Assembly: GCA_963814875.1 (NCBI GenBank)
Contig: CAWFFJ010000018.1
Coordinates: 310,001-374,000, forward strand
Source of the DNA: CAVSIS01 sp963814875
GTDB taxonomy: Bacteria; Acidobacteriota; Thermoanaerobaculia; Thermoanaerobaculales; Sulfomarinibacteraceae
DNA: 64,000 bases
Reading direction: 5' to 3'
The translations under genes were made by a program, and so were the position numbers. The notes under the pieces are model-generated. The model was not told where the DNA came from and searched no databases. It saw only the letters and a program-made list of their open reading frames with translations. Shown here piece by piece: positions 51,085 to 60,270 of this stretch (its first letter is position 1; the number at the start of each line of letters is the position of its first letter).

Positions 51085-51855
51085 CTACTCGCGCGGAGCG
51101 GGCGGAGCAGGAGGTGCCGATGGGGCCGGCGGCAAGGGCGCGGCCGGCGGTGCGGCGATGCGCAGCACCTTCACGTGCGGCACGGCGGTCCGCTCCATCA
51201 CCCGGCCGCACACCGGACATAGGTAGCTCTCCTGGGTCGCCTTGTCACGGTCCATCCGGAGCACGGTGCCGTCGGCCGGACAACGGTAGGTCACACTGTC
51301 GGAGAGAATGAAATCGGCCTCGGGCGCGATCATGGCCGCATCTGAGGAATTGCCATTCCCGACGAACACCATCACGGTGTCCTCTCCGGCCTCATCGGGC
51401 ATGGCGCTCTCGATCCGGATCTCGACCGGCTCGCCGTCCGCCTCACCGTCGCCTGCCATGACCCATTTCATGGCGACCTGGTGCTGGTGGGCGCCCTCAA
51501 CCGAGCGCTCGCTCTCCTGCCGACTCTCGATCCACACCCGCTTCCCGCCCCCCGAGGCCGACTCGAAACGGAGTGCCTTTGCCGCGACCCTTTCACCGTC
51601 GAGGGTCACGTCGAGGCTGTCGCCGTGGCGCGTGATCACGACTTCGTGCGGGCCAACGGCGATCGTCCTCGCCTCGCCCTCGCCGAGGTCGGAGAGCCTC
51701 ACGGTTTGACTGTCGCCGCCGACGATCACCGTGACCCTGCCGTGCGACGAACTGCTGGGATCCGGCCCGGCGGGCTCCGCCAGAGCCACCGCCAGACCGC
51801 TCAACGCCACCAGCACGGCCGCCAGCACCCAGTGCAACCAGGATCTCTCTTTCAT
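51085..51855 (-). CDS. Membrane-anchored or secreted protein with C-terminal zinc-ribbon-like CXXC (256 aa)
   Basis: ATG 51855 follows AAGGAGG. A signal/anchor (about 6-27) precedes a beta-rich domain (GRVTVIVGGDSQTVRLSDLG, VGPHEVVITRHGDSLDVTLD). The C-terminal part has CPADGT and CPVCG about 23 residues apart, a zinc-ribbon-like pair, then a Pro/Ala tail. Family not recognised. It has a sigma-54 promoter and lies next to a sigma-54 activator, so it is the likely regulated target of that two-component system. Confidence 0.7.
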   Translation of the reverse strand: MKERSWLHWVLAAVLVALSGLAVALAEPAGPDPSSSSHGRVTVIVGGDSQTVRLSDLGEGEARTIAVGPHEVVITRHGDSLDVTLDGERVAAKALRFESASGGGKRVWIESRQESERSVEGAHQHQVAMKWVMAGDGEADGEPVEIRIESAMPDEAGEDTVMVFVGNGNSSDAAMIAPEADFILSDSVTYRCPADGTVLRMDRDKATQESYLCPVCGRVMERTAVPHVKVLRIAAPPAAPLPPAPSAPPAPPAPRE

Positions 51856-51915
51856 CGCATCCTCCTTGTTGAGCGCCGCAGATCGGAAACGTCGTGCGGC
51901 CTCGACAGGGTCAAT

Positions 51916-51931
51916 GGCAAAGGCCGTGCCA
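51916..51931 (-). promoter_or_regulatory. Sigma-54 (-24/-12) promoter
   Basis: TGGCAC-GGCCT-TTGCC, an exact match to the TGGCAC-N5-TTGC core. Transcription would start near 51904, about 49 nt ahead of the 51855 start codon. Confidence 0.8.
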
Positions 51932-52039
51932 GCCGATCGATGGAGATCGGCCATCCCTCGAAACATTGTGTGTTCAGTCTGATCTGCCTTTGAACCGATA
52001 CGACGCCCGCGCCGAGCCTCGCCGGCCGAATCTGTTGCC

Positions 52040-52066
52040 TCCCCACATGGGGACACCATCTCCCCA
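52040..52066. promoter_or_regulatory. Putative activator-binding palindrome (UAS)
   Basis: TCCCCA-CA-TGGGGA (52040-52053) is a perfect palindrome, followed by a third half-site TCCCCA (52061-52066). It lies 110-150 bp upstream of the sigma-54 promoter, the usual enhancer distance. Confidence 0.6.
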
Positions 52067-52102
52067 AAGGAGGAGGTGAATGCACCGCGCCGGAAGGATC
52101 CC

Positions 52103-53482
52103 CTACCGGGTGTATTGCTCGTCAAGCCCAAACTTGGCCAGCCGATACAAGAATGTCTTGTAGCTCAGGCCGAGCAGGCGGGCCGCGCTGGCACGGTTGC
52201 CGTCGGCGAGCTCCAGAGCCTGCCGCAGCAGGTCCTCCTCCATCTCGTCCCAAGCAACCCCCGATGGCGGCAGATGGAATGTTCCCCTTCCGGACGAGGT
52301 GGCCGCCCCGATCTCGGGTGGCAGGTCGTCGGCGCTCACTCGGCCGTCCTCGGCGAGCAGCACCAGCCGTTCGAGGGCATTGGCGAGCTCCCGCACGTTG
52401 CCCGGCCAGGTGTGCTCCATCAGCCGACGCAGCACCGCCTGCGGCAGTTGCTGGGCGACGGTGGCATGGCGCTCGGCGGCCCGACGGACGAGCACATTGG
52501 CCAGAGCAGGAATGTCCTCCCGGCGCTCACGTAGAGGTGGGAGCCGAACCGGGAACACGTTGAGTCGATAGTAGAGATCCTCGCGGAAGCTACCCTCCGC
52601 CACCATGTCCGCAAGGTCCCGGTTGGTCGCGGCCACAACCCGCGCGTCACAGGCGACCTCGCCGGTACCACCGAGACGGGTCACCCGTCGCTCCTGGAGG
52701 GCGCGCAGGACCTTCGCCTGGAGGGCAAGCGGCATCGATGCCACCTCGTCGAGGAAGAGGGTCCCTCCCGACGCCTCCTCGAACTTGCCCTCACGGCGTC
52801 GGTGGGCCCCGGTGAACGCGCCGCGCTCGTGGCCGAACAGCTCGCTCTCCATCAGCGACTCGGGAATCGCGGCGCAGTTCACGGCGACGAAGGGACCGCC
52901 GCTGCGCCGGCTGCGGCGGTGGAGCATTCTCGCGACCAGCTCCTTGCCGGTCCCGGACTCACCCGTCACCAGCACCGTCGCCTCGGTGTCGGCGACCTTT
53001 TCGAGCGTCCGATAGAGCTGCTGCATGGCCGGAGTGCGACCAATGATCTCGCCGTAGCCGTCCCTGACCTCGGCCTCCGCGCGCAGACGCAGGTTTTCCC
53101 GCTCGAGCTCCCGGGTCCGCAACACCCTCTGCACGGCGAGCAGGAGCGCCTCGCGTTCGAACGGCTTCGCCAGGTAGTCGGCAGCTCCACGCCGCACCGC
53201 CTCGACTGCGTGCGCGATCGAGCCATAAGCGGTCATCACGATCACCGCGGATGGAATACCTCGCCCTCGCAGCTCGTCGAGCAGGTCGCCGCCCGTGCGG
53301 CCCGGTAGTCTCCAGTCGCTCAGCACCACGTCAGGAAAATCATCCTCGATCGCAGTCAGGGCAGCGTCGACATCCGGCGCGCTGCGCACGTCGTAGCCAC
53401 TGCGGGTGAGGATCCCGGCAATCAGCTCGCGCTGTGCTGCCTCGTCCTCCACGACCAGCACCGTGGCGGGAGGGGTGCTCAT
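52103..53482 (-). CDS. Sigma-54-dependent response regulator, NtrC family (459 aa)
   Basis: Receiver 1-120 with Asp56 (VLSDWRLPG), AAA+ domain with GESGTGKE, the sigma-54 loop GAFTGA and GGTLFLDEV, and a Fis-type helix-turn-helix at the end (NRASAARLLGLSYKTFLYRL). It activates sigma-54 RNA polymerase after phosphorylation. Its start overlaps the kinase gene stop (ATGA). Likely target: the 51085-51855 gene. Confidence 0.95.
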   Translation of the reverse strand: MSTPPATVLVVEDEAAQRELIAGILTRSGYDVRSAPDVDAALTAIEDDFPDVVLSDWRLPGRTGGDLLDELRGRGIPSAVIVMTAYGSIAHAVEAVRRGAADYLAKPFEREALLLAVQRVLRTRELERENLRLRAEAEVRDGYGEIIGRTPAMQQLYRTLEKVADTEATVLVTGESGTGKELVARMLHRRSRRSGGPFVAVNCAAIPESLMESELFGHERGAFTGAHRRREGKFEEASGGTLFLDEVASMPLALQAKVLRALQERRVTRLGGTGEVACDARVVAATNRDLADMVAEGSFREDLYYRLNVFPVRLPPLRERREDIPALANVLVRRAAERHATVAQQLPQAVLRRLMEHTWPGNVRELANALERLVLLAEDGRVSADDLPPEIGAATSSGRGTFHLPPSGVAWDEMEEDLLRQALELADGNRASAARLLGLSYKTFLYRLAKFGLDEQYTR

Positions 53483-54984
53483 GACGGGGAGTCCTTGCCG
53501 GGGGGCACCAACGGCAGCCGGAGCAGCGCCCGCGTGCCTCCGCCTTCGACATCGTCGATCTCGAGCTCGCCACCATGCATTCCGACCACCAGGGCCCTGG
53601 CAAGGTACAGGCCCATCCCCGACCCCTCCGGGCGAGTGCTGACGTGCGGCGAATAGAGGCGCTCTCGGATCTCGGCGGGCAGACCGCGCCCCCAGTCGCG
53701 GACCTCGATCTCCGCCCTCGAGCGGACCCGTCGAACAGCGATCGTGACCGGTTTGCCCGAGGGCGAGGCCTGGACCGCGTTTTCCACCAGGTTGGCGAGC
53801 GCGGCACGGACCGCAGCGGGAACCACGTCTGCGACGACTGGTTCAGCGACCAGCTCGACCTCCGCACCGCCCTGGACAGCCTCCAGGACCACCGAGTGGG
53901 CCAGCTCGGCGAGATCGACAGCCTCGACGTCACCGGCCTCGCCCGCGCCGACGGCCAGGAACGAACGCAGCCACCTGTCGATGCGGCGGATCTGGGTCCG
54001 AGCCATCGCCACCAGCTGCCCGTCGCCCGGGTTCCATCCGGCGAGCTCCTCGACCGCAAGTCCGAGTGTGTTCAGTGGGTTGCGGACGGTATGAGCAAGA
54101 CCGCGCGCGAGGTCCCCGAGCTGCGCCAGGTGCTCCCGATCACGCCATGCCGCGCGCTCCTGCTCGAGCTGGGCGAGACGCAGCGACATCCTGTTGAAGG
54201 CACGCTGCAGCTCCCCTACCTCGCCACCCGCATCCTCCGGGACCTGGACGCCGAGTGCGCCCTGGCCGAGCAACTCTGCCTCCGCCGCCAGACGTCCCAG
54301 CGGAGCGGCGACCCGTCGGGCCATGACCCCGGAGGCGACCAGGCCGACCGCAAGCACTCCGAGGCTGAACAACATGCCCTCGCGCAGGTTGGCCTGGGCG
54401 AGGCGCACGGTAGGCGCGAGCGGGATCGGAACCCTACGAACGAAGCCCGGGTCTGCGGTCACCACGAGCACCCCTTGCGATCCGCCCTGGTCCTCGGCGA
54501 CGTGGAAGCTGAACTGCTGGACGACCCGCGTTCGGGTGTGGGCGTCCGGTGCCGCGGGGGCAACCGGGTGCTCGGCGCCCGTGTCATCGCTCTCCGCCAG
54601 GACCCACGCGAAGGCCGGCTGCGCCGGGGGTGCCAGCTCGGCCGGCGGTTGCGCCGGTGCCGGTCGGCTCGGCTCCCCGGGCCCCGCGGGCGGCTCCCGC
54701 TCGACTGTCTTCAGGAGGTGCTCGGCCCTCGTGATGACCACGGAGTGGTTCACGTCGGTCCGGATGCCGTCCTGCATGACCTCGCTGCGCACATTAACCT
54801 CGCCCGGAGGCAGCATGATGACGCGCGGTTCCGGACCGAGCAGGTCGCGGCCGACGCTGGTCGCGACCGCGCCGACCGCGGCCGGCAGGGCGACGAGCTG
54901 ACGCATGTGGAGCCACCACTGCGCCGCCATCACGGCGAGCACGAGCGCCGATGTGCCGAGGAAGAAGCGAGTCTGCAGACGCAT
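53479..54984 (-). CDS. Sensor histidine kinase partner of the NtrC-like regulator (501 aa)
   Basis: Membrane helix 1 at about 8-28, a periplasmic domain with a Pro/Ala-rich stretch (about 105-140), helix 2 at about 200-220, HAMP, a HisKA-type box GLAHTVRNPLNTLGL and HATPase (ENAVQASPSG, GSGMGLYLARALV). ATG 54984 follows GGAGG. Overlaps the regulator gene by 4 nt. Confidence 0.92.
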   Translation of the reverse strand: MRLQTRFFLGTSALVLAVMAAQWWLHMRQLVALPAAVGAVATSVGRDLLGPEPRVIMLPPGEVNVRSEVMQDGIRTDVNHSVVITRAEHLLKTVEREPPAGPGEPSRPAPAQPPAELAPPAQPAFAWVLAESDDTGAEHPVAPAAPDAHTRTRVVQQFSFHVAEDQGGSQGVLVVTADPGFVRRVPIPLAPTVRLAQANLREGMLFSLGVLAVGLVASGVMARRVAAPLGRLAAEAELLGQGALGVQVPEDAGGEVGELQRAFNRMSLRLAQLEQERAAWRDREHLAQLGDLARGLAHTVRNPLNTLGLAVEELAGWNPGDGQLVAMARTQIRRIDRWLRSFLAVGAGEAGDVEAVDLAELAHSVVLEAVQGGAEVELVAEPVVADVVPAAVRAALANLVENAVQASPSGKPVTIAVRRVRSRAEIEVRDWGRGLPAEIRERLYSPHVSTRPEGSGMGLYLARALVVGMHGGELEIDDVEGGGTRALLRLPLVPPGKDSPS

Positions 54985-55000
54985 CAGGACCTCCGGAGCC

Positions 55001-55026
55001 GCCGGCGTGGAGGGCGCCACGCCGGC
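55001..55026. promoter_or_regulatory. 10-bp inverted repeat upstream of the kinase gene
   Basis: GCCGGCGTGG / CCACGCCGGC with a 6-nt spacer, 17 nt before the kinase start and about 80 nt before metG. It could be an operator for the divergent pair or an RNA hairpin near the kinase ribosome site. Confidence 0.45.
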
Positions 55027-55106
55027 CGGCTCGTGTCTACAGTAGCAACCGCCATGCCACCTGGTGCGATGCTATTCTTCTCGTCCCGAATGCTGCGGGA
55101 GGCGAC

Positions 55107-57056
55107 GTGTCCGAGACCTACTACATCACGACCCCGATCTACTACGTCAACGACCTGCCCCACATCGGGCACATCTACACCACCGTCATGGCCGACGTCC
55201 TGGCTCGGTACCAGCGGATGAACGGTCGGCGGGTACACTTCCTGACCGGGACCGACGAGCACGGACAGAAGATCGAGAAGGCCGCGCGGGCTCAGGGAGT
55301 CCAACCGATCGAGCTCGCCGATCGGGTCGTCGCGAGATATCACGAGCTGTGGAAGGTGCTCGACATCTCGCACGACGACTTCATCCGCACCACCGAGCCG
55401 CGCCACCAGAAGGCGGTGGCAGCGATGATCCGCCGCTTCGCCGCCGCTGGCGACCTCTACAAGGGTGCGTACGAGGGCTGGTACTGCGCCGGCGCGGAGG
55501 CGTTCGTGCCCGACTCACAGGTCAAGGACGGCCGCGACCTGGAGTCCGGGTACCCGGTCGAGCGCTTGGCCGAGTCGAGCTGGTTCTTCCGGCTGTCGGC
55601 CTATCAGGAGCGACTGCTCGAGTGGTATCGCAACAACCCCGAGTGCATCCGGCCTGCGAGCCGGTACAACGAGGTGGTCAGCTTCGTCGAAGGCGGTCTC
55701 AAGGACCTCTCGATCTCACGCACCTCGATCCGCTGGGGGGTGCCCTGGCCGGGCGACCCCGAACATGTCGTCTACGTGTGGCTCGACGCCTTGACCAACT
55801 ACGTCTCCGCCCTCGGGTTCGGCGGCGAAGACGACGAGCTCTACCAGACCCACTGGCCCGCCTCCCTCCACCTCGTCGGCAAGGACATCCTCCGCTTCCA
55901 CTGCGTGTACTGGCCGGCCTTCCTGATGTCCGCAGGAATGCCTCTGCCCCGCCAGGTCTTCGGCCACGGGTGGTGGACCAAGGACGACGCCAAGATGTCC
56001 AAGTCGCTGGGCAACGTCGTCCGGCCCGACTACCTGGTCGACCGTTTCGGTGCCGACGTCGTGCGTTACTTTCTTGTCCGGGACATGACCTTCGGCCAGG
56101 ACAGCTCGTTCTCCGACGCGGCCTTCCTCGAGCGCTTCAACGCCGACCTCGCGAACGCCCTCGGCAACGCGGCGTCGCGAACGCTCGCGCTGGTCCGCCG
56201 CAATCTCGACGGCCGCGTCCCCGAGCCGATCGGCGACGGCCCGCTCCCGGCCGCGGCGGACGATGCGGTGCGCCAGTATCGTCGACACATGGATGCCCTC
56301 GAGCCCCAGCGCGCCCTGGAGGCTGCGTGGCGGCTGCTCGCCACTCTCGACGGCTTCATCCAGGAACGTCAACCGTGGGCTCTTGCACGCCAGGGTGACG
56401 CTGGCCGGGCACGCCTCGAGGCCACACTCGCAGACTCCCTCGAGGCGCTCCGCATCACCTCGGTGCTGCTCGAACCCATCATGCCCCGCACCTGTGCAGA
56501 GCTGCGGCGACAGCTCGGGGCCGAGGGGCTCCCTGTCAATCTTCGGACCGGCGCCGAGTGGGGTCTGCTCGGGCACGGCGCCACCGTCGGCGAAGGCGGT
56601 CCATTGTTCCCGAGGGTCGACATCGCCATAACCCTGAAGGAGCTGGCCATGCGTGACGAGACGACCTCCCCACCAACTTCCACCGCGGCCACCGACGCAC
56701 CTGCGGCGTCGCCCACCGCCCCCACCGGGGAGCTCTTGTCCATCGATCGTTTCGCCGAGGTCCAGTTGGTCATCGGCGTCGTCCGCGAGGCCGAGCGCGT
56801 GCCCAAGTCGAAGAAGCTCGTCCGGCTGATGGTCGATCTGGGCGAGCCGGAGCTGCGTCAGATCGTCGCCGGCATCGCCGAGCGCTACGAGCCCGACAGC
56901 CTCGTCGGCCGTCGGATCGTGGTGGTGGCGAACCTGCAGCCCGCGAAACTCATGGGGGTGGAGTCGCGCGGCATGCTGCTGGCCGCCTCGGTGAACGGCG
57001 ATCCCTACCTGCTGTCGCCGGACGGAGAGGTTGCGCCGGGGACCCGCGTCAAGTAG
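55107..57056 (+). CDS. metG: Methionyl-tRNA synthetase (649 aa)
   Basis: GTG 55107 follows GGGAGG. HIGH is PHIGH (19-22) and KMSKS is at about 296-300 (AKMSKSLGN). The tRNA-binding EMAP/Trbp111-like domain occupies about 545-649 (FAEVQLVIGVVREAERVPKS, GIAERYEPDSLVG). The connective-peptide zinc Cys pairs are not evident, as in the zinc-free MetRS group. It charges tRNA-Met. Confidence 0.97.
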   Translation: MSETYYITTPIYYVNDLPHIGHIYTTVMADVLARYQRMNGRRVHFLTGTDEHGQKIEKAARAQGVQPIELADRVVARYHELWKVLDISHDDFIRTTEPRHQKAVAAMIRRFAAAGDLYKGAYEGWYCAGAEAFVPDSQVKDGRDLESGYPVERLAESSWFFRLSAYQERLLEWYRNNPECIRPASRYNEVVSFVEGGLKDLSISRTSIRWGVPWPGDPEHVVYVWLDALTNYVSALGFGGEDDELYQTHWPASLHLVGKDILRFHCVYWPAFLMSAGMPLPRQVFGHGWWTKDDAKMSKSLGNVVRPDYLVDRFGADVVRYFLVRDMTFGQDSSFSDAAFLERFNADLANALGNAASRTLALVRRNLDGRVPEPIGDGPLPAAADDAVRQYRRHMDALEPQRALEAAWRLLATLDGFIQERQPWALARQGDAGRARLEATLADSLEALRITSVLLEPIMPRTCAELRRQLGAEGLPVNLRTGAEWGLLGHGATVGEGGPLFPRVDIAITLKELAMRDETTSPPTSTAATDAPAASPTAPTGELLSIDRFAEVQLVIGVVREAERVPKSKKLVRLMVDLGEPELRQIVAGIAERYEPDSLVGRRIVVVANLQPAKLMGVESRGMLLAASVNGDPYLLSPDGEVAPGTRVK

Positions 57057-57126
57057 CAGCGCGCACGCCACAGCCCCGGGGAGCGTCTTCAGTCACTCCA
57101 GCTGAGGGCGGCGGGCTGTGCCGTGC

Positions 57127-57154
57127 GCGCTGCTTCGGATCGGCTGCGCCGATC
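57127..57154 (+). repeat. Short hairpin element, copy B
   Basis: GCGCTGCTTCG then GATCGGC-TGC-GCCGATC. Same frame as 16096-16123 (minus) with compensating changes in the arms. It lies in the 202-nt gap between metG and folA, which otherwise shows nothing. Confidence 0.55.
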
Positions 57155-57258
57155 CCGGAGGGGAACACCTGAAGGACATCGAACCCCTGCCAACTCGTGG
57201 GACCTGTCGTGTCCTGTCGAGAGCGCCGAGCGGCTGGCGGTCGACCTCTACGGGGCTG

Positions 57259-57777
57259 TCAAGGGGCGACGCCCTTCGGGCGCCCGCTGGACCTTCGCCG
57301 CTCCCAGACCTCGAAGGTCGACGGGAGGTCGTTGCGCTCGTCGGCCGGCTGGTCGTTCGCACCGACCCTGCGCCACGCCGGCCAGGGGACGTCGGGGAAG
57401 TGGGTGTCGCCGTCGACCGCGGCGTGCACCCTGGTGAGGTACATCCGGTCGGCAAACGGCAGCGCGAGCCGATAGATCTCCGCACCGCCGGCGACGAAGA
57501 CCTCGACGTCGTCCCGTGCCGCGTCGAGGGCATCCGGCAGTGAGCCGACCACCAGTACGTCGCCGGCAAGCGGGCCGAGGGTCTTCGAGACCACCACCAC
57601 AGTCCGCCCGGGAAGCGGTCGGGCGAAGGACTCCCAGGTTCTTCGACCCACCACCACGTGATGGCCCATGGTCAGAGCCTTGAAGCGCTTGAGGTCGGCC
57701 GAGAGCCGCCACGGCAGACCTCCATCGCGCCCGATGACGCTGTTGGAGGCCACGGCGGCGATGATCGAGACCGTCAC
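57259..57777 (-). CDS. folA: Dihydrofolate reductase (172 aa)
   Basis: VSIIAAVASNSVIGRDGGLPW, HHVVVGRRTWESF and VFVAGGAEIYRLAL are the classical DHFR blocks; the active-site acid is in the ADLKRFK helix region. Start GTG 57777. It lies 10 nt after thyA, an expected pair: ThyA makes dihydrofolate, FolA regenerates tetrahydrofolate. The C-terminus has about 12 extra basic residues. Confidence 0.95.
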   Translation of the reverse strand: MTVSIIAAVASNSVIGRDGGLPWRLSADLKRFKALTMGHHVVVGRRTWESFARPLPGRTVVVVSKTLGPLAGDVLVVGSLPDALDAARDDVEVFVAGGAEIYRLALPFADRMYLTRVHAAVDGDTHFPDVPWPAWRRVGANDQPADERNDLPSTFEVWERRRSSGRPKGVAP

Positions 57778-57787
57778 GGCGCGCTTC

Positions 57788-58582
57788 TCAGACCGCCACC
57801 GGGGCTTTGATGTGAGGGTGCGGGTCGTAGCCCTCGAGTGAGAAGTCCTCCCAGGCGAAACCGTCGATCGTGCGTACCTCCGGGTTGAGGCGGAGCCGCG
57901 GGAGCGCCCGCGCCTCGCGCCCGAGCTGGAGACGCGCCTGATCGACGTGATTGAGGTAGAGGTGGACGTCGCCGAAGGTGTGGATGAACTCGTGCGGCTC
58001 GAGCTCGGTGACCTGGGCGATCATCATCGTCAGCGCCGCATACGAGGCGATGTTGAAGGGAACTCCGAGAAAGACGTCCGCCGAACGCTGGTAGAGCTGG
58101 CAGGACAGGCGCCCGTCCGCGACGTAGAGCTGGAACAGGACGTGGCACGGCGGCAGGGCCATCCGCGGCAGCTCCGCCACGTTCCAGGCGCTGACGAGAT
58201 GGCGGCGCGATTCCGGTTTGCGCCGGATTCCCTCCACGAGTGCCGCGATCTGGTCCACCCGGCTACCGTCCACGGACTGCCACCGCCGCCACTGTGCGCC
58301 GTAGATCGGGCCCAGGTCTCCGTCCGGTCCAGCCCACTCGTCCCAGATGGTCACGCCGTGCTCGTGCAGCCACGCGACGTTTGTGTCGCCGCGCAGAAAC
58401 CACAGCAACTCGTGCACGATCGAACGCAGGTGCAGCTTCTTGGTGGTGAGCAGGGGGAAGCCGTCCCCGAGGTCGATGCGCATCTGGTGACCGAAAACGC
58501 TGAGAGTACCGGTACCGGTGCGGTCGCTCTTGCGGGTTCCCTGATTGAGAATGCGCTCGAGCAGGTCGAGGTACTGGCGCAT
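57788..58582 (-). CDS. thyA: Thymidylate synthase (264 aa)
   Basis: Catalytic Cys in ALPPCHVLFQLYV, RRSADVFLGVPFNI (QRSADVFLGVPFNIASYA) and DVHLYLNHVDQ. 264 residues equals the E. coli enzyme. It methylates dUMP with methylene-tetrahydrofolate. Its ATG shares one base with the kdsC stop (TGATG). Confidence 0.97.
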   Translation of the reverse strand: MRQYLDLLERILNQGTRKSDRTGTGTLSVFGHQMRIDLGDGFPLLTTKKLHLRSIVHELLWFLRGDTNVAWLHEHGVTIWDEWAGPDGDLGPIYGAQWRRWQSVDGSRVDQIAALVEGIRRKPESRRHLVSAWNVAELPRMALPPCHVLFQLYVADGRLSCQLYQRSADVFLGVPFNIASYAALTMMIAQVTELEPHEFIHTFGDVHLYLNHVDQARLQLGREARALPRLRLNPEVRTIDGFAWEDFSLEGYDPHPHIKAPVAV

Positions 58583-59145
58583 CAGGTGTGCTCCTCTGAT
58601 GCCGTCAGCCAGCGCCCGACCCCGTCCTGCCAGCGCCCTTGTGCTTTGAGAACAAGCTCGGCAATCTCACGGACCGCTCCGTGGCCCCCCGGGCTCCTGC
58701 ACACCAGGTGGCAGGTCGCCGCGACCTCTGGTACGGCATCGGACGGGCAGGCAGAGAACCCAACCCGCTGCAGGACCGGAACATCAGGGAGATCGTCGCC
58801 CATGGCTGCGACCTGGCGATCCTCGAGCGCGAGCTGCTGCTCGAGCGCCTCGAGGTCGGCGCTCTTGTCGCCGCTTCCGAGCACCACCAGCTCGCGCGAA
58901 ATCCCCAGCTCCCGGCACCGGACCGCCACTGCTTCGCTGCGTCGCCCGGACAGGATGGCGATCTCGATCCCCGCGTCAAGCAGGAGCCGGATGCCGAGTC
59001 CATCGCGAACCGAGAACTGCTTGCTCTCCTCGCCTCGTGACGTGTAAACGAGTGTGCCATCGGTGAGCACGCCGTCGACGTCGAGCACGAGCAAACGGAT
59101 CGGCTCGAGGCGCGCACGCAGCTCCGCTGGAAGGTGGCTGGGCAT
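58582..59145 (-). CDS. kdsC: KDO-8-phosphate phosphatase, HAD family (187 aa)
   Basis: HAD motif I LLVLDVDGVLTDGTLVY, motif II LSGRRS, and motif III/IV around AAMGDDLPDVPVL. The short 187-residue single domain with DGVLTDG is typical of KdsC, which makes KDO for LPS. ATG 59145 chosen. Coupled to thyA. Confidence 0.9.
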   Translation of the reverse strand: MPSHLPAELRARLEPIRLLVLDVDGVLTDGTLVYTSRGEESKQFSVRDGLGIRLLLDAGIEIAILSGRRSEAVAVRCRELGISRELVVLGSGDKSADLEALEQQLALEDRQVAAMGDDLPDVPVLQRVGFSACPSDAVPEVAATCHLVCRSPGGHGAVREIAELVLKAQGRWQDGVGRWLTASEEHT

Positions 59146-59183
59146 GCCCGGGATACTACCAGAGGCAGAAACGCACGTGAGTG

Positions 59184-59599
59184 AACCACAGAAGACAGGA
59201 CCACCAAGACACGAAGACACCAAGCGATCGCAGGGACGTGGCAGCGGTCACGAGGGCCCCGGCGGCTGCCTCAAGCAGCCGCCCCTGGCGGGAGGAGCGG
59301 AGGGACGAGAGAGGGGCTCTTTCATCCGCCCGCTCCTCCCGTCAGGGCCGCGCGCCGTGCGCGCGGCGGGCCTCCGGGTTCGGCTTGAGTTCTCCCCCAT
59401 CGCGTGCCCCCCTGATGGAGCCCCCCTCGAGCCGCAATTGGGAACGCGCTCCAGCCCTTGAACGTCCTCTTGGTGTCTTGGTGCCTTGGTGGTGAGAATC
59501 CGCATCGACCGAAAACCACCCACCCGGGGCCACCACATCACCACCCTTGGCTTGCGGCCAAAGCCTGCGATGGGTCTCTGTGCCTCTGTGGTCTTCCTA
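59184..59599. repeat. Inverted-repeat intergenic element, copy 3 (nested)
   Basis: The outer pair is ACCACAGAAGAC (59186) versus CTCTGTGCCTCTGTGGTCTTCC (ends 59597). The inner pair is CCACCAAGACACGAAGACACCAAG (59200-59223, given here only in part) versus CTTGGTGTCTTGGTGCCTTGG (59469 on). GC-rich stems inside include GCCGCGCGC / GCGCGCGGC (59347-59355 / 59359-59367). The element fills almost all of the 451-nt gap between lptE and kdsC. No gene seen inside. Confidence 0.75.
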
Positions 59600-60121
59600 G
59601 AACCCTTCGAGCACGGCGCTGACCAGGGCGCGGGCGAACTCGACCGAGACATCGTCCATGGCCGCGACCTGTCGGTCGAAGTAATCGACCGCCGACACGT
59701 CGACCTGGTACGAGGTCCGGCGGGAGAAGGCCTTGTCCTCCCACAGGACCTTCGGCTCCTCTCCTCGGATGTCGACCAGTGAGACGCTGGCGGTGAGGGT
59801 CATCTGATACTCGGTCGCCCGGCCCTGTTCGTCGAGGGTGACTGGGGACACCGAGAGGCTTTTGATCGTCCCCCGGAGCGAAAGGTCGGCACCCTTCTCG
59901 TCGTCCACGATCGAGAACCGCCGACGGCGAACCCACTCCTGGACAACTGCTTCCGTCAGCCGCTGGTCCATGTCGGCCCAGTCGGTGGTGTTCTCGAACG
60001 GCCTCACATGCAGGGTCTTGAGATCCGGCGGGAGGAAGCTCGAGGTCCCCACCAGGTGATACCCGCATCCCGCCGACATCAGGGCGAGGAAGACCAGCAC
60101 CGCGCCACGCCACATCGTCAT
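59597..60121 (-). CDS. lptE: LPS-assembly lipoprotein LptE (174 aa)
   Basis: Signal with lipobox LMSAGC, then GYHLVGTSSFLPPDLKTLHV, the typical LptE/RlpB opening, and VRPFENTTDWADMDQRLTEAV. It plugs LptD in the outer membrane during LPS export. ATG 60121 or 60115 are both possible. Confidence 0.85.
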   Translation of the reverse strand: MTMWRGAVLVFLALMSAGCGYHLVGTSSFLPPDLKTLHVRPFENTTDWADMDQRLTEAVVQEWVRRRRFSIVDDEKGADLSLRGTIKSLSVSPVTLDEQGRATEYQMTLTASVSLVDIRGEEPKVLWEDKAFSRRTSYQVDVSAVDYFDRQVAAMDDVSVEFARALVSAVLEGF

Positions 60122-60270
60122 GGCGGCGACGGTAGCACAGGCTGAGGGGCTGAACCACAGAAGCTCTCGCGTGCGGTGCCCGCACGCGTGGCGTGAGACG
60201 CGAGACGTGAAAGGCAAGACGTGAGGAGGCTTGTCGCTCGCCTCTTGCGTCTCGCGACCTGACTGTTGTT
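60122..60270. repeat. Intergenic region with repeat remnants
   Basis: Holds TGAACCACAGAAG (60151), a hairpin GCGTGCGG-TGC-CCGCACGC (60169-60187) and an inverted pair CGCGAGAC / GTCTCGCG near 60200 and 60249. It may be a degraded relative of the ACCACAGAG elements. Confidence 0.45.

Noticed and set aside
55107..57056. Missing zinc-binding cysteines in MetRS as an anomaly
   Set aside because: Zinc-free MetRS forms are well known, and HIGH and KMSKS are intact.
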